The translations under genes were made by a program, and so were the position numbers. DNA of 64,000 bases, from positions 744,001 through 808,000 of the forward strand of contig NZ_CP061319.1 of assembly GCF_018688455.1 (NCBI RefSeq), given 5' to 3'. The notes beneath the pieces are model-generated. The model was not told the DNA's origin and did no database searches. It saw only the letters and a program-made list of their open reading frames with translations. The stretch's first letter is position 1. Each line of letters begins with the position of its first letter. This document shows positions 20,340 to 31,017 of the stretch, in pieces. The stretch is from Polynucleobacter sp. AM-7D1. GTDB lineage: Bacteria; Pseudomonadota; Gammaproteobacteria; Burkholderiales; Burkholderiaceae.

Positions 20340-21146
20340 ATGGTGAAGAATACTTTATTGCATGTTTGGCCGATACCGGCTTTTGATGACAACTACATCT
20401 GGTGCATTCATGATGGTCAATCCGCATTGATCGTTGATCCAGGCGATGCTGACCCTGTCTTGAAATATCTGGAGCAACAAAACCTTGCTTTGACGGGTAT
20501 TTTAATTACCCACCACCATGCAGACCATACTGGCGGCATTTTGAATCTACTACAGGCGCTGGGATCGGTTCCAGTCTATGGTCCCGCCAGCATTGATATC
20601 CCTGCTCGTACAAATGCCATGATGGAAGGCGATAAGATTGAAGTGGCTGCGCCGCGCATCAGCTTTGAGGTGTATGAGGTGCCGGGACACACTCTTAGTC
20701 ACATTGCTTACTTTGCGAATATGCAGGCTAATGTGGTCGAGCCTATGTTGTTCTGCGGGGATACTTTGTTTGCCTCTGGTTGTGGCCGTTTATTCGAAGG
20801 CACACCAACACAGATGAGTCAATCTCTCGCTAAGTTCATCTCCTTGCCGAAAAATACCCTGGTGTATTGCACACATGAGTACACCTTGTCGAATATCCGA
20901 TTTGCTCTAGCAGTTGAACCCAATAATGCGAATCTCATCACTTGGGCGGAAACTGCCAAGGCCCTGCGAGATCAACATCTACCAACCTTGCCAACGACTA
21001 TTGGACAGGAGTTGCAAGTGAACCCCTTCATGCGCTGTGATCAACAGGCTGTAATCGATGCAGCTATCGAGGTCTCTGGTGAAAAATTATTGCCAACTCC
21101 TGCACATGTTTTAGCGGTAATTCGGGCCTGGAAGGATCGGTTCTGA
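20340..21146 (+). CDS. gloB: Hydroxyacylglutathione hydrolase (glyoxalase II)
   Basis: Hydrolyses S-lactoylglutathione to lactate and glutathione, the second step of methylglyoxal detoxification, cytoplasm. 268 residues with the metallo-beta-lactamase fold. The dinuclear metal motif THHHADHTGG (THxHxDH) is near residue 58, with GHTLSH near residue 117, FCGDTLFASGCGRLFEG near residue 140 and the substrate-binding YCTHEYT near residue 180. ATG at 20340, or GTG at 20343. Its stop overlaps the mltD start (TGATG), so the two are coupled. Confidence 0.95.
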   Translation: MVKNTLLHVWPIPAFDDNYIWCIHDGQSALIVDPGDADPVLKYLEQQNLALTGILITHHHADHTGGILNLLQALGSVPVYGPASIDIPARTNAMMEGDKIEVAAPRISFEVYEVPGHTLSHIAYFANMQANVVEPMLFCGDTLFASGCGRLFEGTPTQMSQSLAKFISLPKNTLVYCTHEYTLSNIRFALAVEPNNANLITWAETAKALRDQHLPTLPTTIGQELQVNPFMRCDQQAVIDAAIEVSGEKLLPTPAHVLAVIRAWKDRF

Positions 21147-22552
21147 TGTTGTGGCGTTATGCAGCGATTTTGCTGATTGCTGCACTCTCTGGTTGTGCAA
21201 GTACTGGAGATTGGTCTTCTGACTCCTCCGGTCAATCAGATCCACGGGCGGCAAAAGCGAAGCGGGTCAATCTCAAGGATCAATCTGTCAGTAGCATCTA
21301 TGCGCCATCGAGTAATTTGTGGATTCGTATCCGCGATGGTTTTCAGATGGAGCCGATGAATACTCCTTTAGAGATTGAACAGGTGAGGTGGTTAAGTGCC
21401 CGACCTGACTACGTCCATCGCTCCATGGCTAGATCGTCCCGCTACTTGTTTTATATCGTGCAAGAAGTGCATACCCGAAATATGCCGATGGAGATTGCAC
21501 TCCTTCCCTTTGTTGAAAGTGCTTTTGTAACCCATGCTAAATCTAGTGCGAAGGCCATGGGCTTATGGCAATTTATGCCGGCAACTGGAAAAGACTTTCA
21601 GTTGACGCAAAATGTCTTCAGAGATGAGCGTAGGGATGTATTGCAGTCAACTGATGCTGCCCTTGATTACTTGCAGCGTCTTCATAAGCAGTTTGGTAGC
21701 TGGGAGCTTGCTTTAGCGGCTTATAACTGGGGGGCGGGTAATGTGGCTAAAGCCCAAAAGCGAAATTTGGCTGCTAGATTACCAACTGATTACCTCAGTC
21801 TCAAAATGCCGAATGAGACTCGCAACTATGTCCCTAAGTTGATGGCCTACCGGCAGATCGTTTTAGATCCCCAAGCCTATGGCATCGTCTTGCCTGAATT
21901 GGAAAATCATCCTTATTTTGTGGCGGTAGATGTTGGTAGCGATATTGATGTTGATCTAGTGATTAAGTTGGCAGAGATCCCATCTGAAGAGTTTCATAAT
22001 CTCAATCCATCATTTAATAAACCAGTGATTTTGAGTAATGCCAATCAGCAGATCTTGCTGCCTTTTGGACATGCGGAAATCTTTCAAGATAACCTCAAAA
22101 AATACACTAAGCCACTTTCCACTTGGACCGCGGTGCGCATTGCAAAAACTGAGCCAGTAGATAAGGCTGCTAAGACCCTGGGAGTGGATGCGGATGCTTT
22201 GAGGGATATCAATGGCATTCCTAAGGGGATGCGGATTAGGGCGGGCTCAACTGTACTTATCCCTAAAACAAACCAAAATGCTGGGGATATATCTCTGGCT
22301 ATGGCCGAAAATGCAAACTTGAGTCTGGATAAGTCGGCTCCAGCGCCTAAAAAATGTGCAAAAGGAGCCAACTGCGCCTTAGGAAAGTCCTCAAAAGCAG
22401 GTGGAAAAGGCAAATCTTCGGCAAATAGCGCTAGTTCTCAGCATAAACACGCATCGACAGGGCTTGCAAAATCTGCGAAAAATGGAACTCCGAAAGTTAC
22501 TAGCCCTGCAGCTAAGATGTCAAATGCCAAAGGAACTAGCAAAATTCAATAA
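21146..22552 (+). CDS. mltD: Membrane-bound lytic murein transglycosylase D
   Basis: Peptidoglycan-cleaving lipoprotein, 468 residues. A lipobox is visible in LLIAALSGCAS (Cys17). The Slt catalytic domain has the Glu in ALLPFVESAFVTHAKSSAKA and GLWQFMPATGKDF near residues 115-150, plus AAYNWGAGN near residue 193. One LysM-like repeat follows, TAVRIAKTEPVDKAAKTLGV near residue 330. The last 90 residues are Lys/Ser/Ala-rich and probably unstructured. Co-transcribed with gloB by a one-base overlap. Confidence 0.93.
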   Translation: MLWRYAAILLIAALSGCASTGDWSSDSSGQSDPRAAKAKRVNLKDQSVSSIYAPSSNLWIRIRDGFQMEPMNTPLEIEQVRWLSARPDYVHRSMARSSRYLFYIVQEVHTRNMPMEIALLPFVESAFVTHAKSSAKAMGLWQFMPATGKDFQLTQNVFRDERRDVLQSTDAALDYLQRLHKQFGSWELALAAYNWGAGNVAKAQKRNLAARLPTDYLSLKMPNETRNYVPKLMAYRQIVLDPQAYGIVLPELENHPYFVAVDVGSDIDVDLVIKLAEIPSEEFHNLNPSFNKPVILSNANQQILLPFGHAEIFQDNLKKYTKPLSTWTAVRIAKTEPVDKAAKTLGVDADALRDINGIPKGMRIRAGSTVLIPKTNQNAGDISLAMAENANLSLDKSAPAPKKCAKGANCALGKSSKAGGKGKSSANSASSQHKHASTGLAKSAKNGTPKVTSPAAKMSNAKGTSKIQ

Positions 22553-22587
22553 TCTCAGAATCTTTAACTTACTTATTTAGGTTGACC

Positions 22588-24471
22588 ATGTCCTATAAAT
22601 CAGAACACGAACGCTCCATTAAAGACCCAGATGGTTTCTGGGGAGAGCAGGCAAAACTCATTCATTGGGAGAAGCCATTCAATAAGGTTCTGGATTACGC
22701 AAACCCTCCGTTTGCAAAATGGTTTGAAGGTGGTTTAACCAATCTTTGCTACAACGCAGTTGATCGCCATCTTCAGGATCGTGCCGATCAAATTGCTCTC
22801 GTTGCTGTGTCAACAGAAACCAATGTAGAAAAAGCATACACATTTAAAGAGCTCTACGAAGAAGTCAATCGTATGGCCGCTATCTACAAGGCCAATGGTG
22901 TTCAAAAAGGCGATCGCGTATTGATCTACATGCCGATGATTGCTGAAGCATGTTTTGCAATGCTAGCTTGCGCACGTATTGGCGCTATTCACTCTGTAGT
23001 GTTTGGTGGCTTTGCATCCCATAGCCTAGCTTCACGTATCGATGATGCAAAACCAAAGATGATTGTGACTTCAGAGGCAGGATCGCGTGGTGGCAAATCG
23101 GTTCCCTACAAGCCATTGCTAGATGAGGCTATTACGCTGGCAAGTTACAAACCAGAAAAAGTATTGATCGTGAATCGCGGCTTAACTGAGTTCACGACAG
23201 TTGCTGGACGTGATTTGGATTACGCAAGTGAGCGCCAAAAACACTTAAATGACTTGGTGCCAGTCGAGTGGGTTGATGCCACACATCCTTCCTATATTTT
23301 GTATACCTCTGGCACAACCGGCAAGCCTAAGGGCGTGCAGCGCGATACCGGTGGTTACGCTGTGGCCTTGATGTCCACAATGAATCACATCTTCTGTGGC
23401 AAGCCTGGTGAAACCATGTTTACTACTTCAGATATTGGTTGGGTGGTTGGTCATAGCTACATCATCTATGGCCCATTGCTGAACGGTATGGCTACGATCA
23501 TGTATGAGGGCACTCCATTGAGCCCAGATGCAGGTATCTGGTGGAAGCTGGTAGAGAAGTACAAAGTCTCTGTCATGTTCTCTGCGCCAACAGCAGTTCG
23601 TGTTTTGAAGAAGCAAGATCCTGCATTCTTAACAAAATATGATCTTTCAACATTACGTGCTTTGTTCTTAGCGGGCGAGCCTTTGGATGAACCAACTGCA
23701 AGTTGGATTCATGATGCGATTAAGAAGCCGATTGTCGATAACTACTGGCAGACAGAAACTGGCTGGCCTATGTTGGCAATTCAGCGTGGCGTTGAAGTAA
23801 TGCCGCATAAATTTGGTTCACCTGGCGTTCCCTCATTTGGTTACAACATGAAGTTGCTTGACGATGCGACTTCAGAAGAGTTGGGTTCAGATAAGAAGGG
23901 CGTGATTGCCATCGAAGGACCTCTGCCTCCAGGTTGTATGCAAACTGTTTGGGGTGATGACAAGCGCTTTGTTAGCACCTACTGGGAAACCATTCCCGGT
24001 AAGACGATTTATTCCACCTTTGACTGGGGCATTAAAGATGATGACGGCTATTTCTTCATCTTGGGCCGTACCGATGATGTGATTAACGTTGCTGGCCACC
24101 GTTTAGGCACTCGTGAGATCGAGGAGAGTATTTCTGGCCATTCCAATGTTTCAGAAGTGGCGGTAGTGGGTATTGAAGATAAGCTCAAAGGACAGGCTGC
24201 GATTGCTTTTGTGATTCCTAAGGATTCTTCTAACACCGCAACTTTGGAAGCGGAGTGTATGAAAACTGTGGACTCCACATTGGGTGCGATTGCTCGTCCA
24301 GGACGTGTTTATATTGTGACGGCCTTGCCTAAGACGCGTTCTGGCAAGATTGTTCGCCGCGCACTCCAAGCTGTTGCTGAAGGGCGCGATCCTGGCGATA
24401 TCAGCACCATGGAAGACCAGACTGTTTTAGCTCAAATTAAGACCATCATCGAGCAAAGCGCGAAGTCTTAA
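22588..24471 (+). CDS. prpE: Propionate-CoA ligase
   Basis: AMP-forming acyl-CoA synthetase that activates propionate (and probably acetate) with ATP and CoA, cytoplasm. 627 residues from the ATG at 22588; a TTG six bases upstream is less likely. The N-terminal SIKDPDGFWGEQA and ANPPFAKWFEGGLTNLCYNA are close to known PrpE. The P-loop reads YTSGTTGKPKGVQRD near residue 235, the adenylate region YWQTETGWP near residue 390, and the C-terminal catalytic Lys KTRSGKIVRR near residue 585. No methylcitrate-cycle genes are adjacent. A perfect 10-pair hairpin follows the stop codon. Confidence 0.94.
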   Translation: MSYKSEHERSIKDPDGFWGEQAKLIHWEKPFNKVLDYANPPFAKWFEGGLTNLCYNAVDRHLQDRADQIALVAVSTETNVEKAYTFKELYEEVNRMAAIYKANGVQKGDRVLIYMPMIAEACFAMLACARIGAIHSVVFGGFASHSLASRIDDAKPKMIVTSEAGSRGGKSVPYKPLLDEAITLASYKPEKVLIVNRGLTEFTTVAGRDLDYASERQKHLNDLVPVEWVDATHPSYILYTSGTTGKPKGVQRDTGGYAVALMSTMNHIFCGKPGETMFTTSDIGWVVGHSYIIYGPLLNGMATIMYEGTPLSPDAGIWWKLVEKYKVSVMFSAPTAVRVLKKQDPAFLTKYDLSTLRALFLAGEPLDEPTASWIHDAIKKPIVDNYWQTETGWPMLAIQRGVEVMPHKFGSPGVPSFGYNMKLLDDATSEELGSDKKGVIAIEGPLPPGCMQTVWGDDKRFVSTYWETIPGKTIYSTFDWGIKDDDGYFFILGRTDDVINVAGHRLGTREIEESISGHSNVSEVAVVGIEDKLKGQAAIAFVIPKDSSNTATLEAECMKTVDSTLGAIARPGRVYIVTALPKTRSGKIVRRALQAVAEGRDPGDISTMEDQTVLAQIKTIIEQSAKS

Positions 24472-24490
24472 ATCCTCTGTAAATGATCAA

Positions 24491-24526
24491 AATAAGCCCC
24501 TCAGTCGGATGACTTGGGGGCTTATT
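24491..24526 (+). terminator. Hairpin terminator after prpE
   Basis: Perfect 10-pair stem: aataagcccc (24491-24500) with ggggcttatt (24517-24526), 16-base loop. The T-tail on the plus strand is weak (arm ends in ttatt), but position and stem strength suggest termination of prpE. Confidence 0.6.
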
Positions 24527-24537
24527 ACCTTCCAGGC

Positions 24538-24568
24538 TTGATTGGCTGGGAATCCAAGGGTTTATACG
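24538..24568 (+). promoter_or_regulatory. Candidate sigma-70 promoter for carAB
   Basis: TTGATT (24538-24543) and TATACG (24563-24568, or TTATAC one base earlier) are spaced 18-19 bases apart, upstream of carA. Only moderate matches; no other good candidate was seen in the 234 bases before carA. Confidence 0.35.
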
Positions 24569-24585
24569 CAAAACTGGTATCATTG

Positions 24586-24602
24586 TTAAGTTCAAAACTT
24601 AA
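24586..24602. promoter_or_regulatory. Inverted repeat upstream of carA (possible operator)
   Basis: Perfect 7-base arms TTAAGTT and AACTTAA with a 3-base centre, about 18 bases downstream of the candidate -10 and 104 bases before the carA start. It could be a repressor site or the base of a leader structure. The regulator is unknown. Confidence 0.4.
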
Positions 24603-24705
24603 TAAATTACCCTAGCGCTTAAAGACACTCACCTCCCGCACAAACAGTCCTGGGTTGGTCTTTTTGGGGTGTTGAGCGTCGGATGGAGCAGGGACTGGAG
24701 ATGGT

Positions 24706-25908
24706 TTGTCACCCTTGCTTCCTTCTTTTCCTCCCGCCGTGTTGGCTCTAGCCGACGGCACTGTATTTCCCGGTCTGAGTATTGGCGCCCCTGGCGAAAC
24801 TACCGGCGAAGTCGTTTTCAATACCGCACTCACTGGCTATCAAGAGATCATTACTGATCCTAGTTATTCACGCCAAATTGTTACTCTGACTTACCCCCAT
24901 ATTGGTAACGTTGGGGTGAACAGTCAAGATGCTGAGTCGGATCAAATTCATGCAGCTGGTTTGGTTGTCAAAGATCTTTCCGGGCGCGTATCGAATTTCC
25001 GCTCTGAAGAAACTCTAGATGCCTATTTGAGCAAGGCGGGTGTTGTTGGTATCTCAGGTATCGATACTCGCAAACTGACCCGCATTCTTCGAGATAAGGG
25101 CGCTCAGTCTGGCGCAATCGTTGCTGGCAAGATGGGCGATGATGTAGAGGCTCTCAGTAAGAAAGCTTTGGAATTGGCTAAAGCCTTCCCGGGCATGGCT
25201 GGTTTAGATCTGGCTAAGGTAGTAACTACCAAGTCCCCATATCAATGGCGCGAAGCCGAGTGGGATCTCCATGGTCCAGACGGCAAACCTGCATACAGAA
25301 CTTTAGATACCGGTAAGCCAATCAAAAAAGTCGTCGCTTATGACTTTGGTGTGAAGCGCAATATTTTGCGCATGCTCACCGAGCGTGGCTGTGAGCTAAC
25401 GATTGTTCCCGCGCAAACTAGTGCTGCTGAAGTATTGGCGATGAATCCAGATGGCGTGTTCTTCTCAAACGGCCCCGGAGATCCTGGGCCTTGTGACTAT
25501 GCTATTGCCGCTGCAAAAGAAATTATCGAAAAAGGTATTCCAACTTTTGGTATCTGTTTGGGTCATCAGATCATGGGCTTGGCCGCAGGTGCTAAAACTT
25601 TGAAGATGAAGTTTGGTCACCATGGTGCAAACCATCCTGTAAAAGATCTAGATACTGGGCGCGTAGCGATTACCTCCCAGAACCATGGTTTCGCAGTGGA
25701 TGCCAATACCTTGCCTGACAACATTCGTGTGACGCACGTCTCTTTATTTGACGGATCCCTACAAGGTTTGGCTTGGAAAGATAAGCCTGCTTTGTGTTTC
25801 CAAGGTCACCCTGAGGCCTCACCAGGTCCTCATGACATTGCCTATTTATTTGATCGTTTTGTGGAGCTCATGAATGCTGCCGCTGTTGGTAATAAGGGGG
25901 GCAAATAA
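24706..25908 (+). CDS. carA: Carbamoyl-phosphate synthase, small (glutaminase) subunit
   Basis: Hydrolyses glutamine and passes ammonia to CarB for carbamoyl phosphate, used in arginine and pyrimidine synthesis. About 400 residues. The N-terminal domain begins [20 protein letters not shown]. The class I amidotransferase triad is visible: Cys in [13 protein letters not shown] near residue 283, then His-Pro-Glu in [13 protein letters not shown] near residue 368. No ATG fits: the start is TTG at 24706 (GGAG five bases upstream) or TTG at 24715. The stop overlaps the carB ATG (TAATG). Confidence 0.95.
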   Translation: MSPLLPSFPPAVLALADGTVFPGLSIGAPGETTGEVVFNTALTGYQEIITDPSYSRQIVTLTYPHIGNVGVNSQDAESDQIHAAGLVVKDLSGRVSNFRSEETLDAYLSKAGVVGISGIDTRKLTRILRDKGAQSGAIVAGKMGDDVEALSKKALELAKAFPGMAGLDLAKVVTTKSPYQWREAEWDLHGPDGKPAYRTLDTGKPIKKVVAYDFGVKRNILRMLTERGCELTIVPAQTSAAEVLAMNPDGVFFSNGPGDPGPCDYAIAAAKEIIEKGIPTFGICLGHQIMGLAAGAKTLKMKFGHHGANHPVKDLDTGRVAITSQNHGFAVDANTLPDNIRVTHVSLFDGSLQGLAWKDKPALCFQGHPEASPGPHDIAYLFDRFVELMNAAAVGNKGGK

Positions 25909-28900
25909 TGCCTAAGCGTAGCGACATTAAGAGCATTCTGATTATTGGTGCTGGTCCGATTGTGATTGGACAAGCCTGTGAGTTTGACTACTCTGGTGCG
26001 CAAGCTTGTAAAGCTTTGCGTGATGAAGGTTACAAAGTCATTTTGGTCAACAGTAATCCAGCCACCATCATGACTGACCCAGAGATGGCGGATGTAACTT
26101 ACATCGAGCCAATTACTTGGGAAGTTGTAGAGCGCATTATTGCTACTGAGAAACCGGATGCGATTTTGCCAACGATGGGCGGACAAACTGCCTTGAACTG
26201 TGCACTCGATTTGCATCGTCATGGTGTTCTTGAAAAATATGGTTGCGAACTGATCGGCGCTTCACCAGAGGCCATTGACAAAGCAGAAGATCGTCAAAAG
26301 TTTAAAGATGCGATGACCAAAATTGGTCTGGGCTCTGCTAAGTCGGGTATTGCGCACTCAATGGATGAAGCGCATGAAGTACAGCAGCGTATTCAGAAAG
26401 AAACCGGTAGCTTAGGTTTCCCGGTCGTCATTCGTCCTTCATTCACTATGGGTGGATCAGGCGGTGGTATTGCTTATAACCGCGAAGAGTTTGAAGAGAT
26501 CTGCAAGCGAGGATTAGATTTGTCTCCAACACGTGAGCTCTTAATTGAGGAGTCTCTCTTGGGTTGGAAAGAGTTTGAGATGGAAGTGGTGCGTGACCGT
26601 GCCGATAACTGCATCATCGTTTGCTCTATCGAGAACTTAGATCCTATGGGTGTGCATACCGGTGACTCGATCACCGTTGCTCCTGCGCAAACATTAACTG
26701 ATAAAGAATATCAATTGATGCGAAATGCATCGATTGCCGTATTGCGTGAGATTGGCGTAGACACTGGCGGATCAAACGTCCAGTTCTCAATCAACCCAGT
26801 GGATGGTCGCATGATCGTCATTGAGATGAACCCTCGTGTTTCACGTTCATCTGCACTGGCCTCTAAAGCCACTGGCTTCCCAATTGCGAAGATTGCTGCC
26901 AAGCTGGCAGTGGGTTACACCTTAGATGAGTTGAAGAACGACATTACTGGTGGTGCAACCCCGGCATCTTTTGAGCCATCCATCGACTATGTAGTCACAA
27001 AGATTCCTCGCTTTGCATTTGAGAAGTTCCCGCAAGCAGATTCTCGCTTAACAACTCAGATGAAATCGGTTGGAGAGGTGATGGCTATTGGCCGCACTTT
27101 CCAAGAGTCATTCCAAAAAGCTCTGCGTGGCTTAGAAGTTGGTGTGGATGGCTTGGATGAAGTCTCGACAGACTTAGATGACATCATTCAAGAAATTGGC
27201 GAGCCAGGTCCAGACCGTATTTGGTATTTGGCTGATGCTTTCCGTATGGGAATGGGTTTAGATGAGGTTTACAACGAGACTAAGGTAGATCCTTGGTTCT
27301 TGGAACAAATTGAAGAACTCATCACAATGGAGGCAGAGCTCAAACAGCGCAAGATTGATAGCCTTTCAGCGCCTGAGTTGCGTTTCATCAAACAAAAAGG
27401 TTTTTCGGATCGTCGCTTAGCTAAATTGCTTGGAGTAGATGCTGCCTCAGTACGTGCCGCGCGTCATCGTCTCAAAGTGGTGCCTGTATATAAGCGTGTA
27501 GATACCTGCGCAGCAGAGTTCTCTACAAATACTGCGTATTTGTATTCCACATACGAAGCAGAGCACGGCGAGTGCGAATCTCAACCAACAAACAAAGACA
27601 AGATCATGGTCTTGGGTGGTGGTCCAAACCGTATCGGTCAAGGCATTGAGTTTGACTACTGCTGCGTGCACGCTGCTTTAGCAATGCGCGATGATGGTTA
27701 TGAAACCATCATGGTGAACTGCAATCCAGAAACTGTTTCTACTGACTACGACACATCTGATCGTTTGTATTTCGAGCCATTGACTCTAGAAGACGTTTTA
27801 GAGATCGTCGCCATTGAAAAGCCAAAAGGTGTGATCGTGCAGTACGGCGGCCAGACTCCATTGAAGTTGGCTTTGGATCTCGAGGCTAATGGTGTTCCAA
27901 TTATCGGTACATCACCAGACATGATCGATGCCGCAGAAGATCGCGAACGTTTCCAGAAGTTATTACATGAATTGAATTTGCGTCAGCCACCTAACCGTAC
28001 CGCTCGTGCGGAAGATGAGGCCCTGAAGCTCGCCGAAGAGATTGGTTACCCATTGGTAGTTCGTCCTTCCTATGTATTGGGTGGCCGCGCTATGGAAATT
28101 GTTCATGATGGTCGTGATCTCGAACGCTATATGCGTGAGGCAGTTAAGGTTTCTCATGACTCACCAGTATTGTTAGATCGCTTCTTAAACGATGCCATTG
28201 AGTGTGATGTGGACTGTATTAGCGATGGTCGGCGTGTATTCATTGGTGGTGTGATGGAGCATATTGAGCAGGCTGGCGTTCACTCTGGTGACTCTGCCTG
28301 TTCATTACCACCATATTCTTTATCCGATGAGACGATCGCAGAAATCAAGCGTCAAACTGCTGCGATGGCCAAAGGCCTTAATGTAGTTGGTCTGATGAAC
28401 GTGCAGTTTGCGATTCAAAATGTGGATGGCAAGGATGTCATTTACGTTCTTGAGGTAAACCCACGTGCTTCTAGAACTGTGCCATTTGTATCTAAGGCAA
28501 CCGGTTTGCAGTTAGCCAAGATTGCAGCGCGCTGCATGGTTGGGCAGACTCTGGATCAGCAGGGCATTACATCTGAAGTGCAGCCTGCTTACTATTCAGT
28601 GAAAGAAGCAGTATTCCCATTCAATAAGTTCCCTGGCATTGATCCAATCCTGGGACCAGAGATGCGATCTACTGGTGAAGTCATGGGTGTTGGTAAAACC
28701 TTTGGCGAAGCCTTATTCAAGTCTCAGCTAGGTGCTGGCATTAAATTGCCCAAGAGTGGAACTGTGGTGTTGACTGTTAAGGATAGTGATAAGCCTAAAG
28801 CAGTAGAGGTGGCTAAGCTCTTGCACCAACTAGGCTTCCCAATGGTGGCTACTAAAGGGACAGCTGCAGCTATTGAAGCAGCTGGTTTGCCAGTTCGTGT

Positions 28901-29171
28901 GGTGAATAAAGTAAAAGATGGCCGCCCCCATATTGTGGACTTGATTAAAAACGGTGAAATTTCATTGGTATTTACTACTGTTGATGAAACCCGCACAGCA
29001 ATTGCGGACTCACGCTCTATTCGTACAAGTGCACAGGCCAATAATGTGACTTACTACACTACGATTAGTGCAGCACGAGCAGTCATGGATGGTTTGATGA
29101 CTTCACAAAATGGCAATAAAGAGTCCCTTGAAGTATATTCATTGCAGAATCTGCATAAGACTCTCAATTAA
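25908..29171 (+). CDS. carB: Carbamoyl-phosphate synthase, large subunit
   Basis: Makes carbamoyl phosphate from bicarbonate, ammonia and two ATP. 1087 residues. It has two homologous ATP-grasp halves ([13 protein letters not shown] near residue 88; [13 protein letters not shown] near residue 647), an oligomerisation domain between them, and a C-terminal regulatory MGS-like domain starting about residue 950 ([19 protein letters not shown]). Translationally coupled to carA. greA follows after 19 bases. Confidence 0.97.
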   Translation: MPKRSDIKSILIIGAGPIVIGQACEFDYSGAQACKALRDEGYKVILVNSNPATIMTDPEMADVTYIEPITWEVVERIIATEKPDAILPTMGGQTALNCALDLHRHGVLEKYGCELIGASPEAIDKAEDRQKFKDAMTKIGLGSAKSGIAHSMDEAHEVQQRIQKETGSLGFPVVIRPSFTMGGSGGGIAYNREEFEEICKRGLDLSPTRELLIEESLLGWKEFEMEVVRDRADNCIIVCSIENLDPMGVHTGDSITVAPAQTLTDKEYQLMRNASIAVLREIGVDTGGSNVQFSINPVDGRMIVIEMNPRVSRSSALASKATGFPIAKIAAKLAVGYTLDELKNDITGGATPASFEPSIDYVVTKIPRFAFEKFPQADSRLTTQMKSVGEVMAIGRTFQESFQKALRGLEVGVDGLDEVSTDLDDIIQEIGEPGPDRIWYLADAFRMGMGLDEVYNETKVDPWFLEQIEELITMEAELKQRKIDSLSAPELRFIKQKGFSDRRLAKLLGVDAASVRAARHRLKVVPVYKRVDTCAAEFSTNTAYLYSTYEAEHGECESQPTNKDKIMVLGGGPNRIGQGIEFDYCCVHAALAMRDDGYETIMVNCNPETVSTDYDTSDRLYFEPLTLEDVLEIVAIEKPKGVIVQYGGQTPLKLALDLEANGVPIIGTSPDMIDAAEDRERFQKLLHELNLRQPPNRTARAEDEALKLAEEIGYPLVVRPSYVLGGRAMEIVHDGRDLERYMREAVKVSHDSPVLLDRFLNDAIECDVDCISDGRRVFIGGVMEHIEQAGVHSGDSACSLPPYSLSDETIAEIKRQTAAMAKGLNVVGLMNVQFAIQNVDGKDVIYVLEVNPRASRTVPFVSKATGLQLAKIAARCMVGQTLDQQGITSEVQPAYYSVKEAVFPFNKFPGIDPILGPEMRSTGEVMGVGKTFGEALFKSQLGAGIKLPKSGTVVLTVKDSDKPKAVEVAKLLHQLGFPMVATKGTAAAIEAAGLPVRVVNKVKDGRPHIVDLIKNGEISLVFTTVDETRTAIADSRSIRTSAQANNVTYYTTISAARAVMDGLMTSQNGNKESLEVYSLQNLHKTLN

Positions 29172-29190
29172 TTTAAGTTAGGTAAGAAGC

Positions 29191-29667
29191 ATGAGCACAA
29201 TTCCTATTACTAAGCGTGGCGCAGAACTCCTCAAAGAAGAGTTGCATCGCTTAAAGCATGTTGAGCGCCCATCGGTGATTAATGCCATCTCTGAAGCACG
29301 TGCACAGGGCGATCTTTCTGAGAACGCTGAATACGATGCAGCTAAAGAGAAGCAGGGCTTCATTGAGGGGCGCATTCAGGAGCTTGAGGGAAAGCTCTCT
29401 GCAGCTCAAATTATTGATCCAGCTGCCTTGGATGTGAATGGCCGCGTAGTATTTGGTGCCACTGTAGATCTGGAGGATCTAGAGGATGGCACTAAGCTAA
29501 CCTATCAGATCGTTGGTGATGATGAGGCTGATATTGCTGTCAATAAGATTTCTATTAGCTCACCGATTGCTCGGGCTCTGATTAGCAAAGAAGAGGGTGA
29601 TGTTGTAGCTGTTCAGGCCCCTGGTGGTAATCGCGAAGTAGAAATTCTTGCGGTTCGTTACATCTAA
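29191..29667 (+). CDS. greA: Transcription elongation factor GreA
   Basis: Rescues backtracked RNA polymerase by stimulating transcript cleavage. 158 residues. It has an N-terminal coiled coil with the tip acidic pair in [20 protein letters not shown] near residue 40, and a C-terminal FKBP-like domain with [18 protein letters not shown] near residue 115. It sits directly behind carB, as in other Burkholderiales. Confidence 0.97.
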   Translation: MSTIPITKRGAELLKEELHRLKHVERPSVINAISEARAQGDLSENAEYDAAKEKQGFIEGRIQELEGKLSAAQIIDPAALDVNGRVVFGATVDLEDLEDGTKLTYQIVGDDEADIAVNKISISSPIARALISKEEGDVVAVQAPGGNREVEILAVRYI

Positions 29668-29685
29668 TTCAAACCCAGAATTAAT

Positions 29686-30171
29686 ATGCAAACCTTAGAG
29701 ACCTCTCACCATATTGGGGCTCAAAGACTCTTTATTTTGATTACAGGTATTTGGGTTGGTAGCCTTCTCGCAGTAGGCTACTTAGTTGCCCCGGCGATTT
29801 TTAGCACCATGAGTGACCGTCAGGCAGCAGGGATGGTTGCTGGCAGCATTTTTAAATTAGAGGCCTACCTTAGTTTGATTGTGTGCATCGGTCTGATGGT
29901 ATTAGCCAATCTCTTGGTGAATCGTGGTCTCAATCAATTCAGAATCATTCGTTGGCTCTTGTTGGCGATGTTGCTATGTTCCCTTGCAGCCGCTTTTGTT
30001 TTCATTCCTTGGATGAATACTCTGAGGGATACCGCTTTAGACCAAGGTATGCCAGTCATGCTCTCACCCTCAGCAACTTTGTTTGGCAGGCTGCATGGTG
30101 CCTCCAGCATTCTATTTATGCTGCAGAGTCTTCTGGGCATCTTCTTGGTTTGGCGACTCACTAAAAGATGA
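29686..30171 (+). CDS. DUF4149 membrane protein
   Basis: 161-residue inner-membrane protein with four predicted helices. The first helix carries LFILITGIWVGSLLAVGYLVAPAIF (shown here only as a DUF4149 landmark around residues 15-40), and later ATLFGRLHGASSILF near residue 128 matches the family. Function unknown. It lies 18 bases after greA and converges on yhbY, with a two-way terminator between. Confidence 0.82.
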   Translation: MQTLETSHHIGAQRLFILITGIWVGSLLAVGYLVAPAIFSTMSDRQAAGMVAGSIFKLEAYLSLIVCIGLMVLANLLVNRGLNQFRIIRWLLLAMLLCSLAAAFVFIPWMNTLRDTALDQGMPVMLSPSATLFGRLHGASSILFMLQSLLGIFLVWRLTKR

Positions 30172-30199
30172 AGTCAGAGCCAAGAGTTAAGTAATAAAA

Positions 30200-30225
30200 A
30201 ACGCCGACTAGCGGCGTTCTTTATT
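30200..30225. terminator. Bidirectional terminator between DUF4149 gene and yhbY
   Basis: Stem aacgccg (30200-30206) / cggcgtt (30212-30218), 5-base loop. On the plus strand it is followed by ctttattt and on the minus strand by TTTTTATTAC, so it can serve both converging genes. Confidence 0.8.
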
Positions 30226-30252
30226 TGGTAGCAGTGAGCTGCAATATTCAGC

Positions 30253-30879
30253 TTAAGAACCTAAAGATTTCTTCTTCGTGCTGCTCATACGGACTTTGCG
30301 CTTCTTAATCGGAGCAGGTGCGGCAACTGCCTTGCGATAGCCTGGTGATGACCAGCCAATTTTGGATTCGGCAGCATCAGCGCGCAGAACACGCTTCTTC
30401 GGGGTAGCGCTTTTTACTGCAGCCGCTCTTTCAAATGGTGACTTGCTCGCTGCAGAGCGACGATCCGACCTCTCGGAAGTGCTGGTGCGAACGCCAGCTT
30501 TTGCCATAACTCGATTTGGTTGACGCTTAGTACGTGGAGCTTGCAATGATTTCTTAGTTTGCTTGCTTGATCGACCTAAATTGAGCATTGCTGCATCGAC
30601 GATATCGATAGGCTTCCACAGAACGAGTAGTTTTCCAATATGCTGAACTGGAGCTGCACCTAGTTTGTCGCAAAGCTCTTCATAGATGGCAATACGCGCA
30701 TCACGATCATCACCAAATACGCGAACTTTAATTAAGCCGTGATGAGAAATCGCTAACTTTGCCTCTTTAATCACCGCAGGGGTCAGGCCATCGCCACCGA
30801 TCATGACAACTGGGCTCAGTCCATGGGCATCAGCTTTAAGGGATTTACGTTGTGCGGGGGTAATAGTAAGTGCAGTCAT
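30253..30879 (-). CDS. yhbY: YhbY-type CRM-domain RNA-binding protein with long basic tail
   Basis: Ribosome-assembly-associated RNA-binding protein. Residues 1-100 are a CRM/YhbY domain (ITPAQRKSLKADAHGL; VVMIGGDGLTPAVIKEA; LVLWKP near residue 86). Typical YhbY proteins are about 100 residues; this one has about 108 more, rich in Lys, Arg, Ser and Ala, presumably disordered and RNA-binding. Divergent from rlmE across 138 bases, as is common. Confidence 0.9.
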   Translation of the reverse strand: MTALTITPAQRKSLKADAHGLSPVVMIGGDGLTPAVIKEAKLAISHHGLIKVRVFGDDRDARIAIYEELCDKLGAAPVQHIGKLLVLWKPIDIVDAAMLNLGRSSKQTKKSLQAPRTKRQPNRVMAKAGVRTSTSERSDRRSAASKSPFERAAAVKSATPKKRVLRADAAESKIGWSSPGYRKAVAAPAPIKKRKVRMSSTKKKSLGS

Positions 30880-31017
30880 GGCCTCGATGATAGAGCATTA
30901 GGGCTTGTAAAACAGGGCTTTCGGCCTCATATATGCGGATATGAAGTTGTTTTAAGTCGATTCCTTTTGCCTTGTAGGGCATAAACAAGGAAAATGGACG
31001 TCGAAAGTGGGTAAGTT

